Positions 31,920 to 40,645 of a stretch of DNA of 48,382 nucleotides are shown piece by piece. The stretch is from an uncultured Bacteroidales bacterium (lineage in GTDB: Bacteria > Bacteroidota > Bacteroidia > Bacteroidales > Paludibacteraceae), in assembly GCA_946187555.1 (NCBI GenBank), contig CAMHQP010000008.1, forward strand, positions 1 to 48,382. The letters are read 5' to 3'. Under the pieces are notes generated by a model that had not been told where the DNA came from, made no database searches, and saw only the letters and a program-made list of their open reading frames with translations. Numbering within the stretch: position 1 is the stretch's first letter; every line of letters starts with the position of its first letter. A program made the translations under genes and the position numbers.

Positions 31920-32950
31920 AGTTTTTCTGCGATTTTATCGAAGAAAATCGCGGCCGGATGGCCTGCTTGTAAAACAATAGGAGTACCCTCATCGCCGCCC
32001 TCACGGATAGACTGCACGAGGGGTATCTGACCGAGTAAGGGGATATGCAGTTCTTCGGCGAGTTTTTTGCCTCCGTCTTTGCCGAAGATATAGTATTTAT
32101 TATTCGGTAATTCAGCCGGGGTAAACCATGCCATATTCTCGATGAGACCGAGGATATCTACGTTTACTTTCTCATTGCGGAACATCTCCACACCCTTACG
32201 CGCATCGACTAAGGCAACCGGTTGCGGCGTGGTGACTACGATGACTCCGGTGAGGTGCAATTCGTTAATCAAAGTGAGGTGTATATCGCTGGTGCCCGGC
32301 GGCAGATCAATCAAGAAATAATCCAACTCACCCCAATGGGCATCTTCGATCAGCTGTTTGATTGCATTGGAAGCCATACCTCCACGCCAGATAACAGCTT
32401 GGTCGGGATTGACGAAGAATCCGATGGATAGCATCTTCACCCCGTATTGCTCGATAGGCTCAATGAGCGTTCTTCCTTCGATTTCAACGGAGAAAGGTCG
32501 GCACTCTTCGATAGCGAACATCTTCGGCATCGAAGGTCCGTGAATATCTGCATCCAGCAGTCCGACTTTATATCCCTTTTGCGCCAAAGCTACAGCCAGA
32601 TTAGCCGTGACGGTTGATTTACCCACACCGCCTTTACCGCTATGAATAGCAATGATATGCTTGGCGTTGATTTTCGGGCTTTCGGTCTTGGGCTTTTGAT
32701 TCTCAACTTTGAACTTCGTATGGATATTCGCCGCTATATTCGGATCAACATAGGTCTGCAAAGCCACCTCAGTTGCTTTGAGCACCGATTTCATGAACGG
32801 ATCGTTATCCTTTGGGAAGATGAGCGAGAAAGACACCTCGAAACCCGAGATGCGGATATCGTCTTCCAACATCCCGCTTTCTACCAAATCCTTGCCTGTT
32901 CCCGGGTAGCGCACGTGGCGTAATGCATCAATTATCTGTTGCGGATACAT
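31916..32950 (-). CDS. mrp: Mrp/NBP35-type P-loop ATPase (Fe-S carrier family)
   Basis: 344 residues from MYPQQIIDAL; a longer frame upstream would run into the promoter, so this start is preferred. Residues 1-85 are a MIP18/DUF59-like domain, then a linker (about 86-100) encoded by degenerate 7-bp repeats (KVENQKPKTESPK), then the deviant Walker motif GKGGVGKST and DADIHGPSMP. Proteins of this family carry or insert iron-sulfur clusters. The CxxC that holds the cluster in most Mrp proteins is absent; the place reads ENMAWFTPAELPNNKYY, as I recall from other Bacteroidetes. Cluster binding in the usual way is therefore doubtful. Divergent from feoB, which would fit a role in iron metabolism. 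Confidence 0.9.
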   Translation of the reverse strand: MYPQQIIDALRHVRYPGTGKDLVESGMLEDDIRISGFEVSFSLIFPKDNDPFMKSVLKATEVALQTYVDPNIAANIHTKFKVENQKPKTESPKINAKHIIAIHSGKGGVGKSTVTANLAVALAQKGYKVGLLDADIHGPSMPKMFAIEECRPFSVEIEGRTLIEPIEQYGVKMLSIGFFVNPDQAVIWRGGMASNAIKQLIEDAHWGELDYFLIDLPPGTSDIHLTLINELHLTGVIVVTTPQPVALVDARKGVEMFRNEKVNVDILGLIENMAWFTPAELPNNKYYIFGKDGGKKLAEELHIPLLGQIPLVQSIREGGDEGTPIVLQAGHPAAIFFDKIAEKL

Positions 32951-32973
32951 AGTCGTTTTCAATTTTGCGGCTG

Positions 32974-33005
32974 CAAAATTACAAAAAAAAATGCAAATGT
33001 GCAAA
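32974..33005 (-). promoter_or_regulatory. Promoter of mrp
   Basis: Minus-strand TTTG (33005-33002), 20-bp spacer, TAATTTTG (32981-32974), about 24 bp before the start codon. Confidence 0.75.
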
Positions 33006-33052
33006 TTTTGCCGTTATTTTTTGCTGTAAATAGCAAATCCCCATAATTAGGT

Positions 33053-33084
33053 ATTGTGTATATCGCAAAAAAGCAGTAATTTTG
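33053..33084 (+). promoter_or_regulatory. Promoter of feoB, very close to the start codon
   Basis: ATTG (33053-33056), 20-bp spacer and TAATTTTG (33077-33084). The GTG start of feoB is only 4 bp further on, so the messenger would begin at or next to the start codon (leaderless). Confidence 0.65.
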
Positions 33085-33088
33085 CAGC

Positions 33089-34747
33089 GTGATTCAAATA
33101 GGTGTCATAGGGCTACCGCAGAGCGGTAAGAGTGCGTTGTGCCAATCTTTGCAGAACTTGGCCGGTGAAACCATGCAATTTGTAGAGGTGCATCACCCCG
33201 ATGAACTGCACGGAAACGCGTATGATGTGGTGCTGCAGGTGGTTGATGCCACGCGTTTGGAGGAGTCGTTGCTACTCACGCCGCATATCATCGACGAGCA
33301 TCAGAAGATCGTGTTAGCCATCGGCCGGTACGATTTGTTACTCAAGACCGACCACTCGCTCAATCTTCCTAAGTTGGAACAACTCATCGGTGTACCTACC
33401 TGCCATGTCTCCGTACGACTCAACTACGGTTTGCCGAATTGCTTGTCCATTCTTCGCGAAGTAGCTGCGCGCCCGGCTTCTACGGCGCACCCGATCTATC
33501 ACCTCCGTGATCAGGGCGATGAGGACACCTATCGCGCGTACGTGCACGGTATATTAACGGAGACGCTTACGCACGCGAAGGACGATAAGCATCAGACGCG
33601 CCTCGAGCGCATTGATAAGGTGCTGACGAACCCGTGGCTCGGCTTCCCGATCATGATGGCGATCCTCTATTTTGTCTTCTGGTGTACGTTCACGCTGGGT
33701 GCATACCCGCAGGAATGGATAGAAGAAGGAGTCGGATTGATGGCTGACTGGATGAGGGGATTAATGGTTGAGAGTTGGTGGTCGTCCTTGCTCATCGACG
33801 GTGTGTTACAGGGCGTGGGAGCTGTCTTGGCTTTCTTGCCGAACATCATCATCCTATTCTTCTTTATCTCGCTCATGGAGGACTCGGGTTACATGGCGCG
33901 TGAGGCGTTTATCATGGATACGATCATGCACCGCGTCGGTCTGCACGGCCGTAGTTTCATTCCGATGCTGATGGGTTTCGGTTGTAATGTCCCAGCCATC
34001 ATGGCGGCGCGCGACATACAGAACCCCAAGGATCGTGTGCTGACGATGCTGATGGTGCCTTTTATGTCCTGTTCGGCACGTCTGCCGGTGTACATGCTCT
34101 TCGTTGATACGTTCTTTGAGCACCACAAAGCCCTCGTGATGATCTCGCTCTATGCCATCGGCATTTGTCTGTCGGTGATCTTCGCGATCATCATGAAGCG
34201 AACCAAATGGTTCAGGCAGGACGATGACGATACAGTCAATGAGTTGCCGGAGTTCCGTGTGCCCAAAGCCCGTAACACTGCCGCACATATTTGGGAGCGC
34301 GTAGCGGATTATTTGCAGAAGATCTGCACAGTCATTCTCTGGGCATCGGTTATCATCTGGGCACTCGAGTATTTCCCGACGCAAGATCTGAATGATCTCG
34401 AGCACTCGTATCTGGCTTCTATCGGTCAGTTTGTTTCACCGCTCTTGGAACCGCTGGGCTTCGATTGGAAGATGTCCGTTTGTCTGTTGACCGGTCTGCC
34501 GGCGAAGGAAGCTATCGTCTCGACGCTCGCTATCCTCTATGGCGGCGATATCAGTGCGGCCGGTTTCACACCGCTCACGGCCTTCAGCTTTATGCTCTTC
34601 GTGCTGCTGTACTTCCCCTGTGTAGCGACGATTGCTACCTTGCATCGCGAAGCCGGCAAACAGTGGGCATGGTTCACTGTCTTCCACAGCCTCTTCTTGG
34701 CATGGTTCATATCGTTTATTGTTTATCAAATAGGTAGTTTGTTATGA
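33089..34747 (+). CDS. feoB: FeoB-type ferrous iron transporter with degenerate G domain
   Basis: 552 residues with a GTG start. The G domain is short: G1 GLPQSGKS (8-15) is intact, but no DxxG (G3) follows, and the G4 site reads GRYDLL instead of NxxD. About 40 residues with the switch regions seem to be missing. The membrane part is normal: NPWLGFPIMMAILYFVFW, EDSGYMARE, the gate motifs GFGCNVPAIMAARDI and SCSARLPVY, then a second gate half and the final helices. FeoB imports Fe(II) and needs GTP binding for regulation; here that control may be reduced or changed. The start cannot be moved inward because G1 is at residue 8. Followed by an overlapping gene for an HMA-type protein. Confidence 0.85.
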   Translation: MIQIGVIGLPQSGKSALCQSLQNLAGETMQFVEVHHPDELHGNAYDVVLQVVDATRLEESLLLTPHIIDEHQKIVLAIGRYDLLLKTDHSLNLPKLEQLIGVPTCHVSVRLNYGLPNCLSILREVAARPASTAHPIYHLRDQGDEDTYRAYVHGILTETLTHAKDDKHQTRLERIDKVLTNPWLGFPIMMAILYFVFWCTFTLGAYPQEWIEEGVGLMADWMRGLMVESWWSSLLIDGVLQGVGAVLAFLPNIIILFFFISLMEDSGYMAREAFIMDTIMHRVGLHGRSFIPMLMGFGCNVPAIMAARDIQNPKDRVLTMLMVPFMSCSARLPVYMLFVDTFFEHHKALVMISLYAIGICLSVIFAIIMKRTKWFRQDDDDTVNELPEFRVPKARNTAAHIWERVADYLQKICTVILWASVIIWALEYFPTQDLNDLEHSYLASIGQFVSPLLEPLGFDWKMSVCLLTGLPAKEAIVSTLAILYGGDISAAGFTPLTAFSFMLFVLLYFPCVATIATLHREAGKQWAWFTVFHSLFLAWFISFIVYQIGSLL

Positions 34748-35097
34748 GAAAATATCTTTTGTCTTTGTTCTTTGCGCTTTGTTCCGTAACCTTGTTCGCC
34801 GCTAAGGCCGACAAGCAGGTGGTGGTTCTCTCTTGTGACCTGCATTGCCAGGGGTGTTGCGATAAGATTATGAAAAATATCGCCTTTGAGAAGGGTGTCA
34901 AAGATATCGTTTGTGACCTCCCGACCAAGACGGTTACTGTCACCTTCGATGCCCATAAAACCGATATTCCCACGCTTCTTAAAGCCTTTGATAAAATCGG
35001 CAAACCTGCTAAGGTAAAACAAGCGCCTTCACAAAAAGAAGCATCGGCTCCTACGACAGAAACCGATGCTACTACAGGTGCTTCTCAGCAATACTAA
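34744..35097 (+). CDS. Exported heavy-metal-associated (HMA) domain protein
   Basis: 117 residues. Signal peptide (LLSLFFALCSVTLFAA), then one HMA domain: VVVLSCDLHCQGCCDKI contains the metal-binding C-x-x-C (Cys35, Cys38) with an additional Cys39 and Cys31, followed by the GV-x-x-I...T-V-T-V strand pattern of the ferredoxin-like fold. The end (about 95-117) is low complexity. HMA domains bind Cu(I), Zn or similar metals. The start overlaps the feoB stop (ATGA), so the two are translationally coupled. A periplasmic metal chaperone next to an iron permease is unusual; it could deliver metal to it or keep other metals away. Confidence 0.85.
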   Translation: MRKYLLSLFFALCSVTLFAAKADKQVVVLSCDLHCQGCCDKIMKNIAFEKGVKDIVCDLPTKTVTVTFDAHKTDIPTLLKAFDKIGKPAKVKQAPSQKEASAPTTETDATTGASQQY

Positions 35098-36950
35098 CGT
35101 TTCATCATCACTTCTTTGAGACGTTGTACTTCATCCATAATCTGCGTCTCGTTCATACCTTTCAGTCGCTCTGAGAGGTTCGGTATCTCCAGTTCGATAC
35201 CCGGCGTGACGTTACTCGGATCGGCGATCTGGTCACGGTTAGCCTCATAGATGAATACCCAGTACTCGGGGTTACCGTAATGACGTCTTGCTATCTGCGC
35301 GAGACGCGAACCCGGGCGTACAATTTCGGTGGTGCGATAGGTAGGTACGATCTCCACACGACGGTCTTTGCTCAGTTGATGATGACCGTTATAGCGATAC
35401 GGGATATCCTGACCCAGGCTGGCTACGATCATCTGGTCTTCGCGAACACCGAGTTCTTTCAGTTGTGCCGCCACCGCTTTCGCACGACGTAATGCCAGCC
35501 GTTTGTTATAATCCGGCTTACCGAGTTTGCAGGCGTGACCGTTCACGTGAATCTTCTGCTCCGGATGACGCTTAAGGATCTCTGCGATACGGATGAGGAT
35601 ATCTTCCGGTTCGAGGATAGGTATGGCCTTATCGAGGTCGAAGAAGATAACGGCTTTCATAAGCATGTCGTCCAACTGTTTGGCTACCGTGTCCTCTTTG
35701 ATAACCGGTGTGGGTTCCGGATCGCGGTACAGATAAACGGTGTCATGAATTTGACAGAAGACATCGCAGATATTGATATTGTTGGTCTCTGCTATCTCCA
35801 GGATGCGACGGATAGCCTCTTCACGCGGGTCGATCACTTCTGCCACCGGTTCGATCTCCGCTTCCACCACTTCCAGTGCGGAGGCTTCTGCGATTTCCAC
35901 AGCAGCCTCTTCTGCCTGCTGCTCTTGTTCTTGCTCTTTCTGCAGTTTGCGCAGTCTTCTCTGCTCGCGGTCGTAGTCACGTTGTGCTTTGGTGCGGTTC
36001 GCATTGATCTGCACGCCTAATTTCAACCCTACTGACCAAGGGTGGAGGGTCTCCACTTCGTTGGTTCGCAACACACCGTTATACGGGGTAGTGTACGGCA
36101 AGTCGTACTCACCTGTTTTGCGTCCGTCCGCAAAAGCCAGAGGAGTGGAGTTATGCGTCTCCAGCACATCGTTGATGTAATAGTTGGCATACGCAGCCAG
36201 CGCTAACTCAACGCGCTGGTGCACGCGGATGAGCATACCTAACTCCGCATATGCAGCGTAGTTGATGGATTTCCAGCGCCAGGATTCGTATTTGCCGGAC
36301 TGACCGTCAATAGGCAGTGTCTCCACCACCGTCGGTACATCTTCGATGGTCAGGTCGTAGAACGGGTAATAAACGGAGTTATGCATCGTGCCGTTATCAC
36401 GCAGACGATAGTTATTGGCCATCGGCAGACCGATCTTCATTCCTGCGGTAGCGGTGAGCCCCACTACGCCAGGGCGATAACGGAACTTGAGCGCAATCGG
36501 TATCTCCAGCATGTACAGCGTCTGATCTTCCTTCAGATCCCGCGGGGTGGAGGTCAGTACGTACTTGTCGCCAAACGGATCGACACGCATAGGATCGGTC
36601 GGTGTAGCCCATGGTTCGGTGATGTCTGCCCTGTTCGTGTAAGCCGAGAACTGAACACCTGTTCCGAGACCCATCCAGGGCACGAAGTAATAACTTAGAC
36701 CAAAGGCTGCATTCCACGACGGGAAATGAACCTTATTGGTCACATGCCGATCGTTATTCGTCCAGGATGTACCAATCTGTCTGTATTCATATCGTCCGAC
36801 ACCAAGGCCGCCGGCAAACTCGAAGTTCCATCCATACGAGATATTGGGCTCTTCGCTGCTGGCTTGACGTACGGAGTCGGGGTATTGCTTAGCCGAAGCA
36901 GAAACGGCTACGATAAGCATCGATGCGATGATAAAAATCTTTGTTTTCAT
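35094..36950 (-). CDS. OmpA-family barrel protein with C-terminal LysM-like domain
   Basis: 618 residues. Signal peptide (about 1-20), an N-terminal beta-barrel (25-315) with WxxGxGxGxxFS-type strands, a coiled-coil and acidic linker (325-430; QRRLRKLQKEQEQEQQAEEA), an OmpA-type peptidoglycan-binding domain (about 440-545) with IHVNGHACKLG and NKRLALRRAKAV, and a LysM-like end (PGSRLAQIARRHYGNPEYW ... ELEIPNL). It would tie the outer membrane to the cell wall. It follows the T9SS cargo gene, which ends in TAAGGAGGAAC, so the stop is joined to a strong ribosome site. Its barrel is a paralogue of that at 45996. The 3' end overlaps the end of the plus-strand HMA gene by 4 bp. Confidence 0.85.
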   Translation of the reverse strand: MKTKIFIIASMLIVAVSASAKQYPDSVRQASSEEPNISYGWNFEFAGGLGVGRYEYRQIGTSWTNNDRHVTNKVHFPSWNAAFGLSYYFVPWMGLGTGVQFSAYTNRADITEPWATPTDPMRVDPFGDKYVLTSTPRDLKEDQTLYMLEIPIALKFRYRPGVVGLTATAGMKIGLPMANNYRLRDNGTMHNSVYYPFYDLTIEDVPTVVETLPIDGQSGKYESWRWKSINYAAYAELGMLIRVHQRVELALAAYANYYINDVLETHNSTPLAFADGRKTGEYDLPYTTPYNGVLRTNEVETLHPWSVGLKLGVQINANRTKAQRDYDREQRRLRKLQKEQEQEQQAEEAAVEIAEASALEVVEAEIEPVAEVIDPREEAIRRILEIAETNNINICDVFCQIHDTVYLYRDPEPTPVIKEDTVAKQLDDMLMKAVIFFDLDKAIPILEPEDILIRIAEILKRHPEQKIHVNGHACKLGKPDYNKRLALRRAKAVAAQLKELGVREDQMIVASLGQDIPYRYNGHHQLSKDRRVEIVPTYRTTEIVRPGSRLAQIARRHYGNPEYWVFIYEANRDQIADPSNVTPGIELEIPNLSERLKGMNETQIMDEVQRLKEVMMKR

Positions 36951-36962
36951 ATCCGTTCCTCC

Positions 36963-39900
36963 TTATTTAACAATCAGTTTATGTGTTTCTACCGTTCCAT
37001 CCGCAGCGGTGATCTGTACGAAATAGACACCTTGCATATGCGGCGCACTGAGGGTTGCCGAACCTTCCACATTCCTCAAAGCACTCACGCGCTCGCCGTA
37101 GAAAGATATGATCTGTACATCACCAAAGCACTCGATGGTCAGCGGCTGACCCGCATCGACGGGTACGGGATAGATGTGGGACATCTCCGGTGCCGAACTG
37201 CCGGATGTCGTCGGCAGGGTGACTTCACATGAGCGGTATTGATCGCCGTTCTCTGCGGTGAGCAAAACATAGAACGTACCGACAAGCGATGCGCCGCCCT
37301 GGTGGTAGTACTGTTTGGTCTCGCCTTCCAGAATCTGTCCGTCCTTATACCATTGATAAGCTACGAACTTCAGTTTCTCTGCGCCACCGGTTTCTATACC
37401 GTTATCGGGGTTGTTGTCCACGAAGAGCACACGATCGTACTTCGTATGCAGGTAGCCGCCCAGACTGAAGGTCACTTGCAGTTTGCTCGGTGCACTATAG
37501 CATATACCCTCCGTCTCTCCGTCGACTGCGTATCCGATCTCCAGATTCAGATAGCAGTCGCCTACACCTATCGGCGGCATATCGGTCAGGAGGATCAGAC
37601 CCTGTGTAGTAATCGTACCTACCGTGTCCGTACGACCCATATAGAATGCCATATCCGGAGAGAACGTGATACGGAAGGTGTTCGCCATTCCGGCCGTTCG
37701 CTCAAACTCCAATGCCATCGTACCGGTCTCTTGGCAGACATGTGCTGCGGTGTCGATGCGGAACGAAGGAACATCCGTGACAAGGATGGTGATGAAACTG
37801 TCAATCGGGCAGTCGCTGTCTTTGTCGGTGAATGACCAAGTCTCCCCGTCTTCGGTAAAGGTATGCGAGGTCTCTTTTCCTTCTTTGTCAACGTGCGTGA
37901 AAGTATAAGGCATCTTTTCGCGACAAATACTTCTTGTGATGTGAACGCTCGAAGCCTGACCGTAATACTGCGTCACCTCGCCGTCGGACTTGATCCAATC
38001 GCAATCTGAACCGGCCTGACGTACATAACGGGTGTAGGTGTATATAGTACCCAAACTGATTTCGTTCAGATGGACGGTATAGTTGAGGTTAGCTTGGTCG
38101 CCTATCTCCTCCTCACCCGGGGTTCGTCTCCATTGGTACTCTATACCGTCTGCGCAGTTAGCCTCGGTGGTCTCTTTGATATGAACCGTAATGGATTCGG
38201 TCTCTTTTGCATTCTCAGCGAAGCAGTAAGGCGAACGCTCTTCTTTTTCAATAGCACCCGGGGTTAAGGTAGACATGATATGAATCTGAAGTGTATAACG
38301 GGTCTTGGTCCACGTGGTGAAACGGGTATCGTCCTGTACCTCGCGGGTGAAGACATAATCATGTCCGGCTTGCAGACCGATATTACTTAGATCCAGATCA
38401 CGACTGATAGCCTGCGGAATAGCGATTCCGTTACGCAGCCAACGGTACTCGATCGTACCAGCACCGCCGGTGGCATCCGTCGCTTCAATGATATGCTCTT
38501 CGGCATCTGCTACGGTGCAGAAGGATAGTGTCTCGTGATCAATAATCTCTCCCGGATCCAGCGAATCGAAGGCCACCACGGTGTACTCGCCTAACTTCGA
38601 CACATCATGTTCCGGTACGTAGCAAACACTATCCCTGGTGCCGCGCGTGAAACGGTAGATCCCAGCTTGATTAATCGGATAGTCTTTCAACTCCAATGCA
38701 GTCTGCGTATGGATGGAGTCGCCGTTGACGAACCATTGGTAGTATATCGTTCCGCCACCTCCGTGCGAAGCTTCGCTGCCTTCCGATTTGACGAGCGTAG
38801 GAATGGTGTTCAGCAGGATTGTGTCCCTTTTGGTTACAATCATACCCGGAACGAACTCTTCGAAGACATAGTACTCAAAACCGGATTTGTTCTCTAACCA
38901 ATCGGTCATGCAGCCGTTGTCATGTACATAACTGCGCACGATATAGTGTCCCGGCACATCGGTCGGCACCTTACATGTGTCATACCACGTGATATAGTCT
39001 CCTTTACCGCAATCTGCCAGCATCGTATCTACCAGCAGGGTATCCGTGTCGGTGATGCGATAACGAATCACCTCATAGTGGTAGTCGCCGCCGATACCGA
39101 TCCATCCCTCTGTCGCCGGACGCATATAGGCTTCTTCTTTAAACTCCTCATAGGAATCAAAGCAGTAGTAGTGCGTATAATTGAGCGTATCCGCCTCTTC
39201 GTCCCGGCCGACAAAAATACCCGGTACCAGATCCTCTACGCGGCGCGGACTCATATACACGACGCGCGTCTCGTTGTTCAGCTGGGCATCTACGAGTACT
39301 ACTGTCGGTGCACAGGGGCGTACGACTTGTACGCTACCGTCGGTATTATTGATGCTAATCCACTGCTCATCGGCTTGTTTCTGGCATGTCCATGTGATAC
39401 CGCCCACGATGCTGACGTTGAATGCCAACGTGACGTCATTCGCATGCTCCACCGGAGCGGTGTTGCTCGTCTCTAAGTACATCGGTGCAGCCGATAATAA
39501 GGCGGCATCCTTGCCGGCGAAAGCACTCAGGATGGGATAACGCGTGGTGGCGTTTGACCAGGTGGCATTCCCCGCAAAGAGTGAGAACATATGTGCCGTG
39601 CTGTCGATAGGCGTGATGACATTGCCTTCGATACCGGATTTCTGCAGATAAGCCTTGCGGTCGAAGTAACATTGAGTGTATGAACCGCCCTTGTCTTCGC
39701 CTACAATAGCGTGGCCGTCTTCGCTCGATGCATAACCTATATTAAAAACGCGTACGAGCGCGCCCGCATTAGAGCCAACTATACAGCCGACGGCGGTAGA
39801 GAGATTATTCAGGTAACCCGCCTGATAGCAGTCGATGATCGAACCGTCGGCGGTCAACTTGCCTACCAGACCACCTGTGGTATCACCTGTGGCTACAAAC

Positions 39901-40403
39901 TGCGCCATAGACCAGCACTCGCGGATCGTTCCGGCGCACACACCGGCGAGCGCACCGATACGCGTTTTGTTCTTCGCCATGATCTTACCGCCACTGATAC
40001 CTACTTGCTCGATCACAGCATTCTGGCCTACATGACCGAACAGACCCACGCCGTCCGTGGCTCCACTGAAGGTACGCAAACCGCGAATGAGATAACCGGA
40101 TCCTTTGAACGTACCATTGAACGGATTGGTTGCCGTTCCGATAGGAGTCCATGCCTTGTAATCCAAGTCGATGTTCGCTTTGAGCGTGATGGTCTTACCG
40201 GTGAAATCTTGGGAGGCACTCAAAGCTGCTATACCTGCCAGGTCAGCCGCTGAAGTCACCTCTATCTCATCCGGTATTGCAACCCACGACGTGGCGTCCG
40301 TACCGTTCCATACACTGTACGTCTCATTGGCCGCTTGCGCACCGAAAGAGCACAGGCAACCCAACGCCACAACTAAAATAATAGAGAGTAATTTTTGCTT
40401 CAT
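36963..40403 (-). CDS. Large secreted protein with GLUG repeats and T9SS type A tail
   Basis: 1146 residues from MKQKLLSIIL, the start of a normal signal peptide ending AQA; a longer frame upstream overlaps the promoter. Residues 50-270 contain GLUG-type repeats (GVGLFGHVGQNAVIEQVGISG, GGLVGKLTADGSI). The middle has several PKD/Ig-like modules built around 'YQWFVNG', 'EYRWLRNG' and 'EYQWRRT'. The last 80 residues are a T9SS type A sorting domain: HIYPVPVDAGQPLTI, ISFYGERV, GVYFVQITAADG and a basic end. T9SS moves such proteins across the outer membrane and cuts off the tail. It likely acts on the cell surface. The gene precedes the OmpA-LysM gene with a 12-bp gap. Confidence 0.85.
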   Translation of the reverse strand: MKQKLLSIILVVALGCLCSFGAQAANETYSVWNGTDATSWVAIPDEIEVTSAADLAGIAALSASQDFTGKTITLKANIDLDYKAWTPIGTATNPFNGTFKGSGYLIRGLRTFSGATDGVGLFGHVGQNAVIEQVGISGGKIMAKNKTRIGALAGVCAGTIRECWSMAQFVATGDTTGGLVGKLTADGSIIDCYQAGYLNNLSTAVGCIVGSNAGALVRVFNIGYASSEDGHAIVGEDKGGSYTQCYFDRKAYLQKSGIEGNVITPIDSTAHMFSLFAGNATWSNATTRYPILSAFAGKDAALLSAAPMYLETSNTAPVEHANDVTLAFNVSIVGGITWTCQKQADEQWISINNTDGSVQVVRPCAPTVVLVDAQLNNETRVVYMSPRRVEDLVPGIFVGRDEEADTLNYTHYYCFDSYEEFKEEAYMRPATEGWIGIGGDYHYEVIRYRITDTDTLLVDTMLADCGKGDYITWYDTCKVPTDVPGHYIVRSYVHDNGCMTDWLENKSGFEYYVFEEFVPGMIVTKRDTILLNTIPTLVKSEGSEASHGGGGTIYYQWFVNGDSIHTQTALELKDYPINQAGIYRFTRGTRDSVCYVPEHDVSKLGEYTVVAFDSLDPGEIIDHETLSFCTVADAEEHIIEATDATGGAGTIEYRWLRNGIAIPQAISRDLDLSNIGLQAGHDYVFTREVQDDTRFTTWTKTRYTLQIHIMSTLTPGAIEKEERSPYCFAENAKETESITVHIKETTEANCADGIEYQWRRTPGEEEIGDQANLNYTVHLNEISLGTIYTYTRYVRQAGSDCDWIKSDGEVTQYYGQASSVHITRSICREKMPYTFTHVDKEGKETSHTFTEDGETWSFTDKDSDCPIDSFITILVTDVPSFRIDTAAHVCQETGTMALEFERTAGMANTFRITFSPDMAFYMGRTDTVGTITTQGLILLTDMPPIGVGDCYLNLEIGYAVDGETEGICYSAPSKLQVTFSLGGYLHTKYDRVLFVDNNPDNGIETGGAEKLKFVAYQWYKDGQILEGETKQYYHQGGASLVGTFYVLLTAENGDQYRSCEVTLPTTSGSSAPEMSHIYPVPVDAGQPLTIECFGDVQIISFYGERVSALRNVEGSATLSAPHMQGVYFVQITAADGTVETHKLIVK

Positions 40404-40430
40404 ACTGATGAAGGTTAAGTAATTTTGGCG

Positions 40431-40462
40431 CAAAATTACACAAAAAAAATGACATACACAAG
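40431..40462 (-). promoter_or_regulatory. Promoter of the T9SS cargo/OmpA-LysM operon
   Basis: Minus-strand CTTG (40462-40459), 20-bp spacer, TAATTTTG (40438-40431). The upstream element overlaps the hairpin that ends the gapA transcript. Confidence 0.7.
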
Positions 40463-40470
40463 AGTGTATG
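40453..40470 (-). terminator. Terminator of gapA
   Basis: CATACAC/GTGTATG stem with a 4-base loop. On the minus strand it is followed by an eight-T run, and on the plus strand by TTTTTT after a few bases, so it may work in both directions. Confidence 0.7.
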
Positions 40471-40501
40471 CCACTTTTTTACGATTTTGTTTACTATTAT
40501 T

Positions 40502-40645
40502 ACTTGAGCTTACGCTTAGTACGTCTTAGCCACTAGGGCACGACTTACTTGAGTTTACGCTTAGTACGTCTTAGCCACTAGGGCACGACTTACTTGAGTT
40601 TACGCTTAGTACGTCTTAGCCACTAGGGCACGACTTACTTGAGCT
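40502..40645 (-). repeat. Three 45-bp tandem repeats behind gapA
   Basis: Three almost identical 45-bp units start at 40502, 40547 and 40592; the fourth start (40637-40645) is the end of gapA itself. Each unit therefore begins, in minus-strand reading, with a copy of the last gapA codons (CTC AAG TAA). The 45-bp length keeps the frame, and each unit carries two in-frame stops. The rest of the 40434-40634 gap holds the terminator and the promoter described separately. Confidence 0.9.

Noticed and set aside
40502..40645. Possible CRISPR array
   Set aside because: The 45-bp units are directly adjacent with no spacers, and each copies the end of gapA.
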